Shown here: positions 1 to 7,195 of the stretch, in pieces
Position numbering within the stretch: position 1 is the first letter of the stretch
Layout of the letters: the number at the start of each line of letters is the position of its first letter
Assembly: GCA_016194725.1 (NCBI GenBank)
Contig: JACQAW010000238.1
Span: forward strand, 1-7,925
Source of the DNA: Deltaproteobacteria bacterium
Lineage (GTDB): Bacteria > Bdellovibrionota > UBA1018 > UBA923
DNA: 7,925 nucleotides
Direction: 5' to 3'
Translations under genes and position numbers: made by a program
Notes under the pieces: model-generated
Database searches by the model: none
Seen by the model: only the letters and a program-made list of their open reading frames with translations
Told to the model about the DNA's origin: nothing

Positions 1-843
1 AAGAAAGAAAACAACTGGGTTGAGATCTCCTGTGCCAAACGCACCTTCAATCTGGTCGGGCTCGGCGCCGAAGAGTTTCCCCCGCTCCCATCATTTGAAA
101 ATAAATCCTTCCTCAGCGTGAACTCGGCAGCTGCGCGCGAAATGATCGATCGCACCTTGTTTGCCGTTTCAACCGATGAAACGCGCTATCACCTCAATGG
201 CGTTTATTTCGAAGCCGTTGAAAACAATCTGATGAGAATGGTTTCGACCGACGGACACCGGTTGGCTTTCATCGACAAAGAATTGTTTCTCAATGCTTCA
301 GATCAGTTTAAAAGAGGCATCATTATTCCAAAGAAAGGCCTGGCTGAACTTCGCCGCCTTCTTGATGACAAAGCGGAAAGCTTTTCTCTGGTGCTCGACA
401 AGGGCAATCTTTTGGTCAAACACAATAAGACGTTGTTGTTCGTCCGTCTGATCGAAGGCGATTACCCGGATTATGAACAGGTTATTCCCAAGAAGAACGA
501 CAAGCGGGTGACCGTTGATCGCGAAGAGCTGCTTGGCAGTTTGAGGTCAGTTTCTTTGTTGGCCAACGAAAAGAGCCGAGGCGTAAAGATGTCGCTTCGT
601 GAAAACGAAATCATCATTACTTCGAGCAACCCGGATCTGGGCGACGCCAAAGCAGAGCTGGATGCCGAGTATAAGGACGAGCCGGTGGAAATTGGATTTA
701 ACGCGCGTTACATCATCGAATGCCTGTCGATTCTTGACAGTGAAAAGGTAACCTTCGACATTAACGACAAGCTCAGCCCGGGCTTGCTGCGTCCAGTTGG
801 CCGAAGCGACTATACGTACATCGTAATGCCGATGCGAATCTAG
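1..843 (+). CDS. dnaN: DNA polymerase III sliding clamp (beta subunit), 5'-truncated by window edge
   Basis: The reading frame is open from base 1 to the TAG at 841-843, giving the last 280 residues of the beta clamp. Compared with the usual ~370 residues, about 85-90 N-terminal residues (most of domain I) lie outside the window; the GTG at 118 is internal and not a start. The clamp is a ring-shaped dimer that tethers DNA polymerase III and many partners to DNA. Visible family signatures are the FP-LP segment (82-96), the FAVSTDETRYHLNGV block opening domain II, STDGHRLA (244-267, lining the partner-binding pocket), FPDYE-type DYPDYEQVIPK, and the C-terminal MPMRI (826-840), whose Met-Pro-Met closes the hydrophobic pocket. 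Domains II and III look intact. recF follows after 3 bp in the same frame, the classic dnaN-recF order, so co-transcription is expected. Identification is firm. Confidence 0.97.
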   Translation, partial: KKENNWVEISCAKRTFNLVGLGAEEFPPLPSFENKSFLSVNSAAAREMIDRTLFAVSTDETRYHLNGVYFEAVENNLMRMVSTDGHRLAFIDKELFLNASDQFKRGIIIPKKGLAELRRLLDDKAESFSLVLDKGNLLVKHNKTLLFVRLIEGDYPDYEQVIPKKNDKRVTVDREELLGSLRSVSLLANEKSRGVKMSLRENEIIITSSNPDLGDAKAELDAEYKDEPVEIGFNARYIIECLSILDSEKVTFDINDKLSPGLLRPVGRSDYTYIVMPMRI

Positions 844-846
844 ATC

Positions 847-1998
847 GTGGTTCTTGAGCAGCTGAGACTCTACAATTTTCGCTGCTACGACAACGCTGAG
901 TTCCGGCCCGATCCCCGGTTTAATGTCATTGTAGGACTGAACGGCCAAGGAAAGACGAGCATTCTCGAGGCCATAGGCCTTGTTGCCTTTCTGCGCAGTT
1001 TCCGCAATGCGAAGAATTCCGAACTCACCCGATTTGACGAGTCTGAAAGCTGCGTGACGGCGATGGTTAACAATCGCGATCTCAGAGCTCAACTGGCCGT
1101 CAAAATCTGGTCTAATCGCAAGCAGGCCACGTTTAATGGCAAATCAGTACGCTTTCTGAGCGAGTACGTAGGAAAAATTTCAGCGGTGAGCTTTAGCCCG
1201 ACGGACTTGGACATCATTCGCGGGGCTCCGGAGAATCGTAGAATCTGGTGCGATAAGATTTCCCAGACCTTCGATCCCGAGCATACCGATATTGCAGTTC
1301 GGTACCAAAAAAACCTTATCCAAAGGAACCGTATCCTAAAGATGGTCGCCGAAGGGCGAGCCAGCCGCCTTCCGGATGACTTCGAAGTTTGGACCGAAGA
1401 GCTTTGCAGCTGGGGCGCAAAAATGATCCACAACCGTATCCACAGTGTGGATAAAACTGTGGACAAAATAAGGCGATATTACCAGGAAATTTCAGGTGAA
1501 AATACGGGCATAAATATTCGATATATTTCGGATATTTTTGACGAAGTTCCCTGTGGACAACAGAGCCAGGTTTCATTAGAACTTATAGCTCAGCTTTTAA
1601 GAAAAAAGTTAGACGCCTCCAGCGCCAAAGAAAAGGTCTTGGGCACCACAACCGTGGGCCCACATCGAGATGATCTCGAGATGACGATGGAGGGGCACCT
1701 TGCACGGGCGTTCGCCTCGCAAGGTGAAGTTCGATCGCTTGTTTTGGCCCTTCGCCTGACCGAGGTCGAAATTTATAAAACTTTTCAGGGTTTAAGTCCG
1801 ATTTTGCTCATCGATGACTTCTCTTCAGAGCTCGATGCACGACGCCGGAAGTTCTTATTGGATTATTTGGCAGAGAGTGACTCCCAGGTATTTCTAAGTA
1901 CGACGGAAGAGCTTCAAATCGGAAAGACGTTTGTAGTTAGAGAAGGGAAGATCTCTTCTTCGGAGACAATTGCCAATGGATACCACCTCACGGACTGA
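847..1998 (+). CDS. recF: DNA replication/repair protein RecF (SMC-like ATPase)
   Basis: 383 residues, close to the usual 360-380. RecF is a cytoplasmic ABC/SMC-type ATPase that works with RecO and RecR to load RecA at gapped DNA. The Walker A motif GLNGQGKTS is at residues 30-38, the ABC signature (ASQGE, in place of the common SRGQ) at 290-294, and Walker B ILLIDDFSSELD at 319-330. The N-terminus MVLEQLRLYNFRCY matches the family. The only sensible start is GTG 847, because the TAG ending dnaN lies in the same frame 4-6 bases upstream. No clear Shine-Dalgarno sequence precedes it, so translation probably depends on coupling to dnaN. The 3' end overlaps gyrB by 23 bp. Residues about 194-255 (the arm region) use unusually AT-rich codons (ata, tta, aga) and contain a cluster of DnaA-box-like sequences, described separately. 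Confidence 0.96.
   Translation: MVLEQLRLYNFRCYDNAEFRPDPRFNVIVGLNGQGKTSILEAIGLVAFLRSFRNAKNSELTRFDESESCVTAMVNNRDLRAQLAVKIWSNRKQATFNGKSVRFLSEYVGKISAVSFSPTDLDIIRGAPENRRIWCDKISQTFDPEHTDIAVRYQKNLIQRNRILKMVAEGRASRLPDDFEVWTEELCSWGAKMIHNRIHSVDKTVDKIRRYYQEISGENTGINIRYISDIFDEVPCGQQSQVSLELIAQLLRKKLDASSAKEKVLGTTTVGPHRDDLEMTMEGHLARAFASQGEVRSLVLALRLTEVEIYKTFQGLSPILLIDDFSSELDARRRKFLLDYLAESDSQVFLSTTEELQIGKTFVVREGKISSSETIANGYHLTD
1424..1466. promoter_or_regulatory. Symmetric array of four DnaA-box-like sites inside recF
   Basis: Four 9-mers close to the DnaA box TTATCCACA sit in 43 bp. On the plus strand they are TGATCCACA (1424-1432, one mismatch) and GTATCCACA (1436-1444, one mismatch). On the minus strand they are TGTGGATAA (1446-1454, exact) and TGTGGACAA (1458-1466, one mismatch). 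The box starts are 12, 10 and 12 bp apart and the array is symmetric about base 1445. The core TATCCACAGTGTGGATA (1437-1453) is a perfect inverted repeat with a 1-base centre. It codes for I-H-N-R-I-H-S-V-D-K-T-V-D-K (residues 194-207) in the less conserved RecF arm. DnaA binding is inferred from consensus match, spacing and the dnaN-recF-gyrB setting; coding coincidence is the alternative. Confidence 0.5.
1467..1612. other. AT-rich segment, candidate DNA unwinding element next to the DnaA-box array
   Basis: By my count GC is about 35% over 1461-1610 and only about 20% over 1511-1540, against roughly half in the surrounding genes. The segment lies directly to the right of the four-box dyad and contains runs such as taaatatt, atatattt and gatattttt, plus another TGTGGACAA at 1552-1560. 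It is entirely within recF, where it forces AT-rich codons. An AT-rich stretch beside clustered DnaA boxes is the usual layout of a bacterial unwinding element. Here the function is inference, and relaxed codon use in a weakly conserved arm region could give the same picture. Confidence 0.35.
1552..1560 (-). promoter_or_regulatory. DnaA-box-like 9-mer in recF
   Basis: TGTGGACAA, the reverse complement of TTGTCCACA, differs from the DnaA box at one position and is identical to the fourth box of the dyad 94 bp upstream. It sits inside the AT-rich part of recF. Support is consensus similarity and clustering only. Confidence 0.35.
1962..1966 (+). promoter_or_regulatory. Shine-Dalgarno sequence deciding the gyrB start
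   Basis: GGAGA lies inside the end of recF with a 9-base spacer to ATG 1976. The alternative TTG at 1970 in the same frame would be only 3 bases away, too close for initiation, so ATG 1976 is preferred. Confidence 0.6.
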
Positions 1999-4405
1999 TG
2001 TCAGTAATTACAATGCGGATAAGATCAAGGTCCTGGAAGGCCTTGAGGCTGTTCGCAAACGCCCCGGCATGTATATCGGCGATACCGGCGCGCGCGGCTT
2101 GCACCACATGGTTTATGAAGTTGTGGATAACAGTGTGGATGAAGCAATGGCCAACTATTGTAAAAACATCAAGGTGGTCGTTCATCCCGACAATTCCGTA
2201 AGCGTTAAAGACGACGGCCGCGGCATTCCGGTGGACATGCATTCGTCGGGCATCTCGGCTGCCGAAGTTGTTCTGACCAAGCTGCACGCCGGCGGCAAGT
2301 TCAACGAAGAGGGCGGCGCCTATAAAGTATCGGGCGGTCTGCACGGTGTAGGTGTCTCAGTCGTGAACGCACTGAGCGAAACACTGAAGCTGGAGGTTTT
2401 GCGCGCCGGTAAGGTTTATCAACAAACTTATAAACAGGGCGCACCAGTTGGTCCATTGAAGCAGACCGGCGTAGCCGAAGGACGCGGGACGACCATTACC
2501 TTCAAAGCGGACCCGGAAATTTTTGAGATCCTGGAATTCAACCACGACACCCTTGCCACGCGCCTGCGCGAACTGGCTTTTTTGAATCGCGGTCTGAATA
2601 TCGAATTTGTCGACGAGCGTACCGATAAAAAGCATGTTTTTTGCTTCGAGGGAGGCATCGTGAGCTTCGTCGAGTACATGAACAAGAGCAAAGACAAGCT
2701 TCATGACAAGGTTGTGTACTTCAGCCAGGAAAAAAACATGGTGACAGTGGAACTCGCCATGCAGTGGAACGACGGCTATAGCGAAACCATCTCTTCGTAC
2801 GTCAACAACATCAATACGATCGAAGGCGGCACTCATGTTTCGGGTCTGAAAACCGCGCTTACTCGCGTTGTAAACAAGTATGCCGAAACCAACGGCATGC
2901 TCAAAAATCTCAAGGAAGGTCTTCAAGGCGAAGATATTCGCGAAGGCCTTGCCGCGGTTATCAGCGTCAAGATTCCAGAACCGCAGTTTGAGGGACAGCC
3001 GAAAACCCAGCTGGGCAACAGCGAAGTTGAAGGCTTTGTCTCGTCAATCATCAACGAAAAGCTCAGCGCTTTCTTCGAACTCACGCCCCACGTCGCTAAA
3101 AAAGTAATTCAGAAGTCGATTGATTCGGCTACGGCTCGTATCGCGGCCAGAAAAGCGCGCGATCTCACCCGCCGCAAGACGGCTCTCGACTTCGGCGGCC
3201 TGCCCGGAAAAATGGCCGACTGTCAGGAAAAAGATCCCGCGCTTTGCGAGCTCTTCCTGGTCGAAGGTGACAGCGCCGGCGGCTCGGCCAAGCAGGGCCG
3301 CGATCGTAAAAACCAGGCGATTCTTCCCCTCAAGGGCAAAATCCTGAACGTTGAGAAAGCCCGCTTCGACAAGATGCTCGGGTTTGAGGAAATCAAGATC
3401 CTGATTACGGCGCTGGGCGCCGGCATCGGCAAAGACGATTTCGATATAGCGAAGCTTCGATATCACAAAGTCGTGATCATGACTGACGCAGACGTCGACG
3501 GTAGCCATATTCGAACCCTGTTGCTGACCTTCTTTTACCGGATGATGCCTTTGATCGTCGAACGGGGTTATCTCTACATCGCCCAGCCACCACTGTACAA
3601 AGTGAAGAAGGGCAATAAAGAGCGTTATCTCAAAAACGAAAGTGAACTTAACGACTACCTTCTTACGGCGGGCCTCGAAGGTTTGGTGGTTAGAACCGCA
3701 ACGGCCGTGATTCCTCAGTCACAGCTCGTTTCCAGCATCAAGAATGGCCTGAAGTTCAAAAAGGCTATCGACAAGCTGGCCAAGCGCTATGAGCCCACCG
3801 TCCTGAGACAGGTGCTTGCGGCGAATCTGACCATCGAAACGCTCTCGGACGGAGCCAAGCTGCGTAAAATTCTCGAAAAGGTCGATAAATCCTCGCGCGA
3901 CAACAATATCGAGATCACCAAGGTTTCCTATGAGTACCTCAAAGACGACGCCCACAACTGCGAACAGGTGAAGGTCGAGATTACCAAAAACAGCACGCGC
4001 TATTTCATGCTGCTCAATAACGAATTCCTGTCGTCGACCGAGTACGAAGAGCTGCAGAAGATCTCGCTTGCGATGAACGTGCTCGGCACAGGTCCGTTTA
4101 CGGTTGGCCAGGGCGACGACGGTGATGTCGAGCCGGCTCGGGATGTCGAAACGCTGGCTGTCAAGGTTCTGGAAGCCTCAAAGCGAGGCAACTACATTCA
4201 GCGCTATAAAGGCCTTGGCGAAATGAATCCAGAGCAGCTCTGGGAAACGACCATGGACCCGACCCGCCGCACACTTCTTAAAGTGGCCGTGGAAGACGCA
4301 GTCGAAGCCGACAGCATCTTCTCGGTGCTCATGGGCGATCAGGTTGAGCCGCGCCGCCAGTTCATCGAAGAAAATGCGCTGAGAGTGAGAAATCTCGATG
4401 TCTAA
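1976..4405 (+). CDS. gyrB: DNA gyrase subunit B (ATPase/TOPRIM subunit)
   Basis: 809 residues, full length (E. coli 804). GyrB provides the ATPase and TOPRIM halves of the A2B2 gyrase, which introduces negative supercoils. GHKL ATPase residues are visible: E48 and N52 in YEVVDNSVDEA, D79 in DDGRGIP, the GGLHGVGVSVVNALS ATP lid, and T172 in GRGTTITF. The coumarin-contact Arg (E. coli R136) is retained at R143. TOPRIM metal ligands are E430 (LFLVEGDSAGG) and D504/D506 in TDADVDGSH, with the same 74-residue spacing as E. coli E424-D498. PLKGKILNVEKARFDKM and the C-terminal YKGLGEMNPEQLW, GD-VEPRR and FIEENAL motifs are typical. The roughly 170-residue Gram-negative insert (about 560-730) is present. 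The start overlaps recF by 23 bp and the end overlaps the next gene by 8 bp, suggesting translational coupling. Nothing indicates damage. Confidence 0.98.
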   Translation: MDTTSRTDVSNYNADKIKVLEGLEAVRKRPGMYIGDTGARGLHHMVYEVVDNSVDEAMANYCKNIKVVVHPDNSVSVKDDGRGIPVDMHSSGISAAEVVLTKLHAGGKFNEEGGAYKVSGGLHGVGVSVVNALSETLKLEVLRAGKVYQQTYKQGAPVGPLKQTGVAEGRGTTITFKADPEIFEILEFNHDTLATRLRELAFLNRGLNIEFVDERTDKKHVFCFEGGIVSFVEYMNKSKDKLHDKVVYFSQEKNMVTVELAMQWNDGYSETISSYVNNINTIEGGTHVSGLKTALTRVVNKYAETNGMLKNLKEGLQGEDIREGLAAVISVKIPEPQFEGQPKTQLGNSEVEGFVSSIINEKLSAFFELTPHVAKKVIQKSIDSATARIAARKARDLTRRKTALDFGGLPGKMADCQEKDPALCELFLVEGDSAGGSAKQGRDRKNQAILPLKGKILNVEKARFDKMLGFEEIKILITALGAGIGKDDFDIAKLRYHKVVIMTDADVDGSHIRTLLLTFFYRMMPLIVERGYLYIAQPPLYKVKKGNKERYLKNESELNDYLLTAGLEGLVVRTATAVIPQSQLVSSIKNGLKFKKAIDKLAKRYEPTVLRQVLAANLTIETLSDGAKLRKILEKVDKSSRDNNIEITKVSYEYLKDDAHNCEQVKVEITKNSTRYFMLLNNEFLSSTEYEELQKISLAMNVLGTGPFTVGQGDDGDVEPARDVETLAVKVLEASKRGNYIQRYKGLGEMNPEQLWETTMDPTRRTLLKVAVEDAVEADSIFSVLMGDQVEPRRQFIEENALRVRNLDV
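2122..2142 (-). promoter_or_regulatory. Pair of DnaA-box-like 9-mers at the start of gyrB
   Basis: TGTGGATAA (2122-2130, exact DnaA box on the minus strand) is followed 12 bp later by TGTGGATGA (2134-2142, one mismatch), the same 12-bp step seen in recF. However, the bases encode the near-invariant VVDN-VDEA motif of GyrB, so protein constraint may explain them. Treat as a weak candidate. Confidence 0.25.
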
Positions 4406-5411
4406 GCTTCGCAGCAAAATTCTCGGAGTCGGCTACTACGTCCCCCCCCGGGTCGTGACCAACGATGACCTGGTAAAGAACTATGGCATCGACACCACAG
4501 ACGAGTGGATTCAGCAGCGTACCGGCATTAAGGAAAGACATTTTGTCGATGCGGGCGTTACAAACGCCGATCTGGGCGTTGAAGCAAGCACGCGGGCGCT
4601 TGCCGCGGCCGGCGTTCAAAAAGGCGAGATCGATTTTATCCTGTACGCGACGCTGAGCCAGGACCACGAGTTTCCCGGCACGGGCTGCTTTTTTCAGGCG
4701 AAGATGGGAATGCCCGGCGTGCCAGCAATGGACATTCGTAACCAGTGTACGGGCTTTCTCTATGGCCTTTCGATGGCCGACGCCCTGATTCGCACGGGGC
4801 AATATAAGAAAATTCTGGTTATCGGCGCCGAGATGCACTCGCGCGGCCTTGAGCTCAATACCCGCGGACGCGACGTTTCGGTTTTGTTCGGCGACGGGGC
4901 TGGCGCTGCCGTGGTGGGACTTGCTCCGGCCGGCGATGAAAGCGGCATTCTTTCCGTAAAACTGCATGCCGACGGCAACTTTGCCAAAGAGCTGTGGTTG
5001 GAAGCACCAGGGTGTTCGTTCCATCCGACGCGCATGACGCACGAGATGATTGATGACGGCCGAATTTTTCCGCAGATGAACGGTAAAGCGGTTTTCGTCA
5101 ATGCGGTCAGACGCATGCCGGAAGTACTGGCGGAATCTTTGGAAAGCGCCGGGAAAGAGCTTTCGGATATCGATCTGCTGGTTCCGCACCAGGCAAATTT
5201 AAGAATTAACGAAGCGGTGGCCAAGGGCCTGGGTTTGTCTGAAGACAAGGTCTTCAATACGATTCAACGCTTCGGAAACACGACTGCGGCCACGATTCCG
5301 ATCGGACTCTCGGAAGCTGTCGCTCAAGGGAAATTGAAACCAGGAATGCTGGTCGCGATGGTCGCTTTTGGCAGCGGCTTTACGTGGGGCTCGGCCCTGG
5401 TACGTTGGTAA
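4398..5411 (+). CDS. fabH: Beta-ketoacyl-ACP synthase III (FabH family)
   Basis: 337 residues, slightly longer than E. coli FabH (317). KAS III enzymes condense an acyl-CoA, usually acetyl-CoA, with malonyl-ACP to start fatty acid chains in the cytoplasm. The catalytic triad is visible: C117 in RNQCTGF, H264 in VPHQANLRI and N294 in FGNTTAATIP. The CoA-contact segment TDEWIQQRTGIKERH (W37, R41), FGDGAGAAVV and the ending GFTWGSALVRW are typical. The C-to-H distance is 147 residues against 132 in E. coli, because of an insert around WLEAPGCSFHP...IFPQMNG. The Cys context (NQC rather than AAC) is a divergent subtype, so the acyl preference is unknown. ATG 4398 overlaps the gyrB stop by 8 bp, with a weak purine run (gtgaga, 4385-4390) upstream. 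Lying between gyrB and gyrA, apart from other fatty-acid genes, it may be a paralogue of a housekeeping fabH elsewhere. Confidence 0.88.
   Translation: MSKLRSKILGVGYYVPPRVVTNDDLVKNYGIDTTDEWIQQRTGIKERHFVDAGVTNADLGVEASTRALAAAGVQKGEIDFILYATLSQDHEFPGTGCFFQAKMGMPGVPAMDIRNQCTGFLYGLSMADALIRTGQYKKILVIGAEMHSRGLELNTRGRDVSVLFGDGAGAAVVGLAPAGDESGILSVKLHADGNFAKELWLEAPGCSFHPTRMTHEMIDDGRIFPQMNGKAVFVNAVRRMPEVLAESLESAGKELSDIDLLVPHQANLRINEAVAKGLGLSEDKVFNTIQRFGNTTAATIPIGLSEAVAQGKLKPGMLVAMVAFGSGFTWGSALVRW
4442..4449 (+). repeat. Poly-C tract (C8) near the 5' end of fabH
   Basis: Eight consecutive cytosines encode parts of codons 15-18 (V-P-P-R). Runs this long are prone to slippage in replication and sequencing; a one-base change would stop fabH early. 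The frame is intact as given. Confidence 0.8.
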
Positions 5412-5437
5412 GATTTCAGGAAGGGACTTTGTAAGTC

Positions 5438-7195
5438 ATGGATCAGCCTGTCGTCGAAAAAAATAATGTGTTGGTGAATATCGAAGATGAGATGCGTGGA
5501 GCATACCTCGACTATGCGATGAGCGTAATCGTGGGCCGCGCGCTGCCGGATGTCAGGGATGGCCTGAAGCCTGTTCATCGACGGGCGCTGTACGCCATGT
5601 ATGACCTCGGAAACTCGTACAATAAGCCGTACAAGAAATCTGCCCGCGTGGTCGGGGACGTCATCGGTAAATATCATCCGCACGGCGATACCGCGGTGTA
5701 CGACACTATTGTGCGCATGGCGCAGGACTTTTCGCTGCGCTATCCGCTCATTGACGGCCAGGGCAACTTCGGGTCGGTTGACGGCGATAGCCCGGCGGCA
5801 ATGCGCTACACCGAAATTCGCATGGCTCGCATTACCGATGAGATGCTGGGCGACATTGACAAGGAAACGGTCGATTTCGGCCCAAACTATGACGACTCTC
5901 TGCGCGAGCCGCTGGTCATGCCGTCGAAGTTTCCGAACCTTATCGTAAATGGAACCACGGGAATTGCCGTGGGTATGGCGACCAATATTCCGCCGCATAA
6001 TCTTACCGAAGTTTGCGATGCACTTCTGGCGATGGTGAAGAATCCAAAAATCACGATCGAAGAGATCTGCGAATTCATCAAAGGCCCCGACTTCCCCACC
6101 GCCGGTTATATCTGTGGCATGGACGGGGTTCGTTCGGCCTACCGCACTGGCAGGGGCGTTATTCAAATGCGCGCCAAGCACAAGATCGAAAGCACCAAGA
6201 AGGGCGACAAGGAAGCGATCATCGTTACCGAGCTGCCTTACCAGGTGAACAAGGCCAAGCTGGTGGAAAAGATAGCCGATCTGGTGCGCGACAAGCGCAT
6301 TGAAGGCATTTCAGACCTGCGCGACGAATCTGATCGCACGGGCATGCGCATTGTGATCGAGCTGAAAAAAGGCGAAAGCTCAGAAATCGTGCTCAATCGC
6401 CTGCATAAGCTTACCCAGATGCAGGATAGCTTTGGCATTATCATGCTGGCTTTGCACCACGGTCAGCCCAAGGTTTTCAACATCAAGGAAATGCTTCAGG
6501 CGTTCGTGGCGCATCGTCGCGAAATCATCGTACGCCGCACGATTTTTGACCTCAAAAAGGCCGAAGCGCGCGCGCATATTTTGGAAGGATTGAAAAAAGC
6601 CGTCGAGAACATCGACGATGTCGTGGCTCTGATCAAAGCGGCACGCAGCCCGGACGAAGCCCGAAGCGGCTTGATGCGCAGATACGCGTTCTCCGAGCTT
6701 CAGGCGCAAGCTATTTTGGACATGCGCCTTCAGCGCCTGACCGGTCTGGAGCGCGACAAGATTATTGCCGAGTATCAGGAAGTTCTGGCCTTGATTGGCG
6801 AATTGAAGGCCATCCTGGGCTCGGACCAGAAAGTGCTCGACATCGTTTCTGAAGAGCTCACCGAAATCAAGGAAACCTACGGCGACAAGCGCCGCACCGA
6901 GATTATCGAGGCTGCCGGCGCCGACATCAACGCCGAAGACCTTATCTCGGATGAAGAGATGATTGTTGCGATAACGCATACCGGTTACGTAAAACGCTCG
7001 AGCCCGTCCATTTATCGCAGTCAGCGCCGCGGCGGCAAAGGCGTTCGTGGAATTACGACTGGTGACGAGGATTTCGTTTCGAACATGTTCAAGACCACGT
7101 CTTTGAGCTACCTGGGCAGCAAAGCTGTCCAACGGCAAACAGCATGTGTTTCTGTGTTCAAAGGGCGGCATGAGCATTCGCTTTGGCGAAGATGA
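5438..7195 (+). CDS. gyrA: DNA gyrase subunit A; frame broken in the C-terminal domain
   Basis: GyrA cuts and rejoins DNA in gyrase; its C-terminal pinwheel wraps DNA. ATG 5438 follows a purine-rich AGGAAGGGA (5418-5426), spacer 11. The breakage-reunion part is complete: SYLDYAMSVIVGRALPDVRDGLKPVHRR, YHPHGDTAVYD, catalytic Y124 in AAMRYTEIR, GMATNIPPHNL, LPYQVNKA, and GDKRRTEI ending the core. Quinolone-region positions are T85 (E. coli S83) and D89 (D87); Thr there is natural in some species. The GyrA box QRRGGKG is intact at residues 529-535. After SLSYL (residue 559, base 7114) similarity stops, and the frame runs through 26 unrelated codons to TGA 7193-7195. The family sequence resumes one base out of phase at about 7116. 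Family members are usually 800-875 residues, so this 585-residue product would lack most of the pinwheel. Confidence 0.93.
   Translation: MDQPVVEKNNVLVNIEDEMRGAYLDYAMSVIVGRALPDVRDGLKPVHRRALYAMYDLGNSYNKPYKKSARVVGDVIGKYHPHGDTAVYDTIVRMAQDFSLRYPLIDGQGNFGSVDGDSPAAMRYTEIRMARITDEMLGDIDKETVDFGPNYDDSLREPLVMPSKFPNLIVNGTTGIAVGMATNIPPHNLTEVCDALLAMVKNPKITIEEICEFIKGPDFPTAGYICGMDGVRSAYRTGRGVIQMRAKHKIESTKKGDKEAIIVTELPYQVNKAKLVEKIADLVRDKRIEGISDLRDESDRTGMRIVIELKKGESSEIVLNRLHKLTQMQDSFGIIMLALHHGQPKVFNIKEMLQAFVAHRREIIVRRTIFDLKKAEARAHILEGLKKAVENIDDVVALIKAARSPDEARSGLMRRYAFSELQAQAILDMRLQRLTGLERDKIIAEYQEVLALIGELKAILGSDQKVLDIVSEELTEIKETYGDKRRTEIIEAAGADINAEDLISDEEMIVAITHTGYVKRSSPSIYRSQRRGGKGVRGITTGDEDFVSNMFKTTSLSYLGSKAVQRQTACVSVFKGRHEHSLWRR

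Noticed and set aside
118..120. GTG 118 as the start of dnaN
   Set aside because: The frame is open upstream to base 1 and the upstream residues match the clamp family, so the gene is cut by the window edge.
1970..1975. TTG 1970 as the gyrB start
   Set aside because: Only 3 bases from the GGAGA site and a rarer start codon; ATG 1976 has good spacing.
2420..2425. Possible loss of the coumarin-contact arginine in GyrB (Gln at residue 149)
   Set aside because: Counting from the conserved Thr (E. coli T165, here T172) puts E. coli R136 at R143, which is retained; Gln149 aligns to a different Arg.
2731..2737. A-AAA-AAC slippery heptamer in gyrB (also A7 runs at 1307-1313 and about 5457-5463)
   Set aside because: A -1 shift in gyrB would soon meet a stop, no downstream stem or Shine-Dalgarno-like stimulator is evident, and Lys-Asn codons make such runs common.
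3443..3464. Palindrome CGAAGCTTCG with flanking GATAT/ATATC in gyrB
   Set aside because: Imperfect dyad with a 2-base bulge inside conserved TOPRIM coding sequence; no second copy or regulatory setting.
4362..5189. 275-residue minus-strand open frame opposite fabH and the gyrB end
   Set aside because: Shadow of strongly coding DNA with no motif; the plus-strand genes here are unambiguous. The same applies to the 285-residue frame at 5324-6181.
5690..5705. Thr at the GyrA position of E. coli Ser83 as a quinolone-resistance change
   Set aside because: Thr is the wild-type residue in several susceptible bacteria and the Asp87 equivalent is kept, so no resistance claim is justified.
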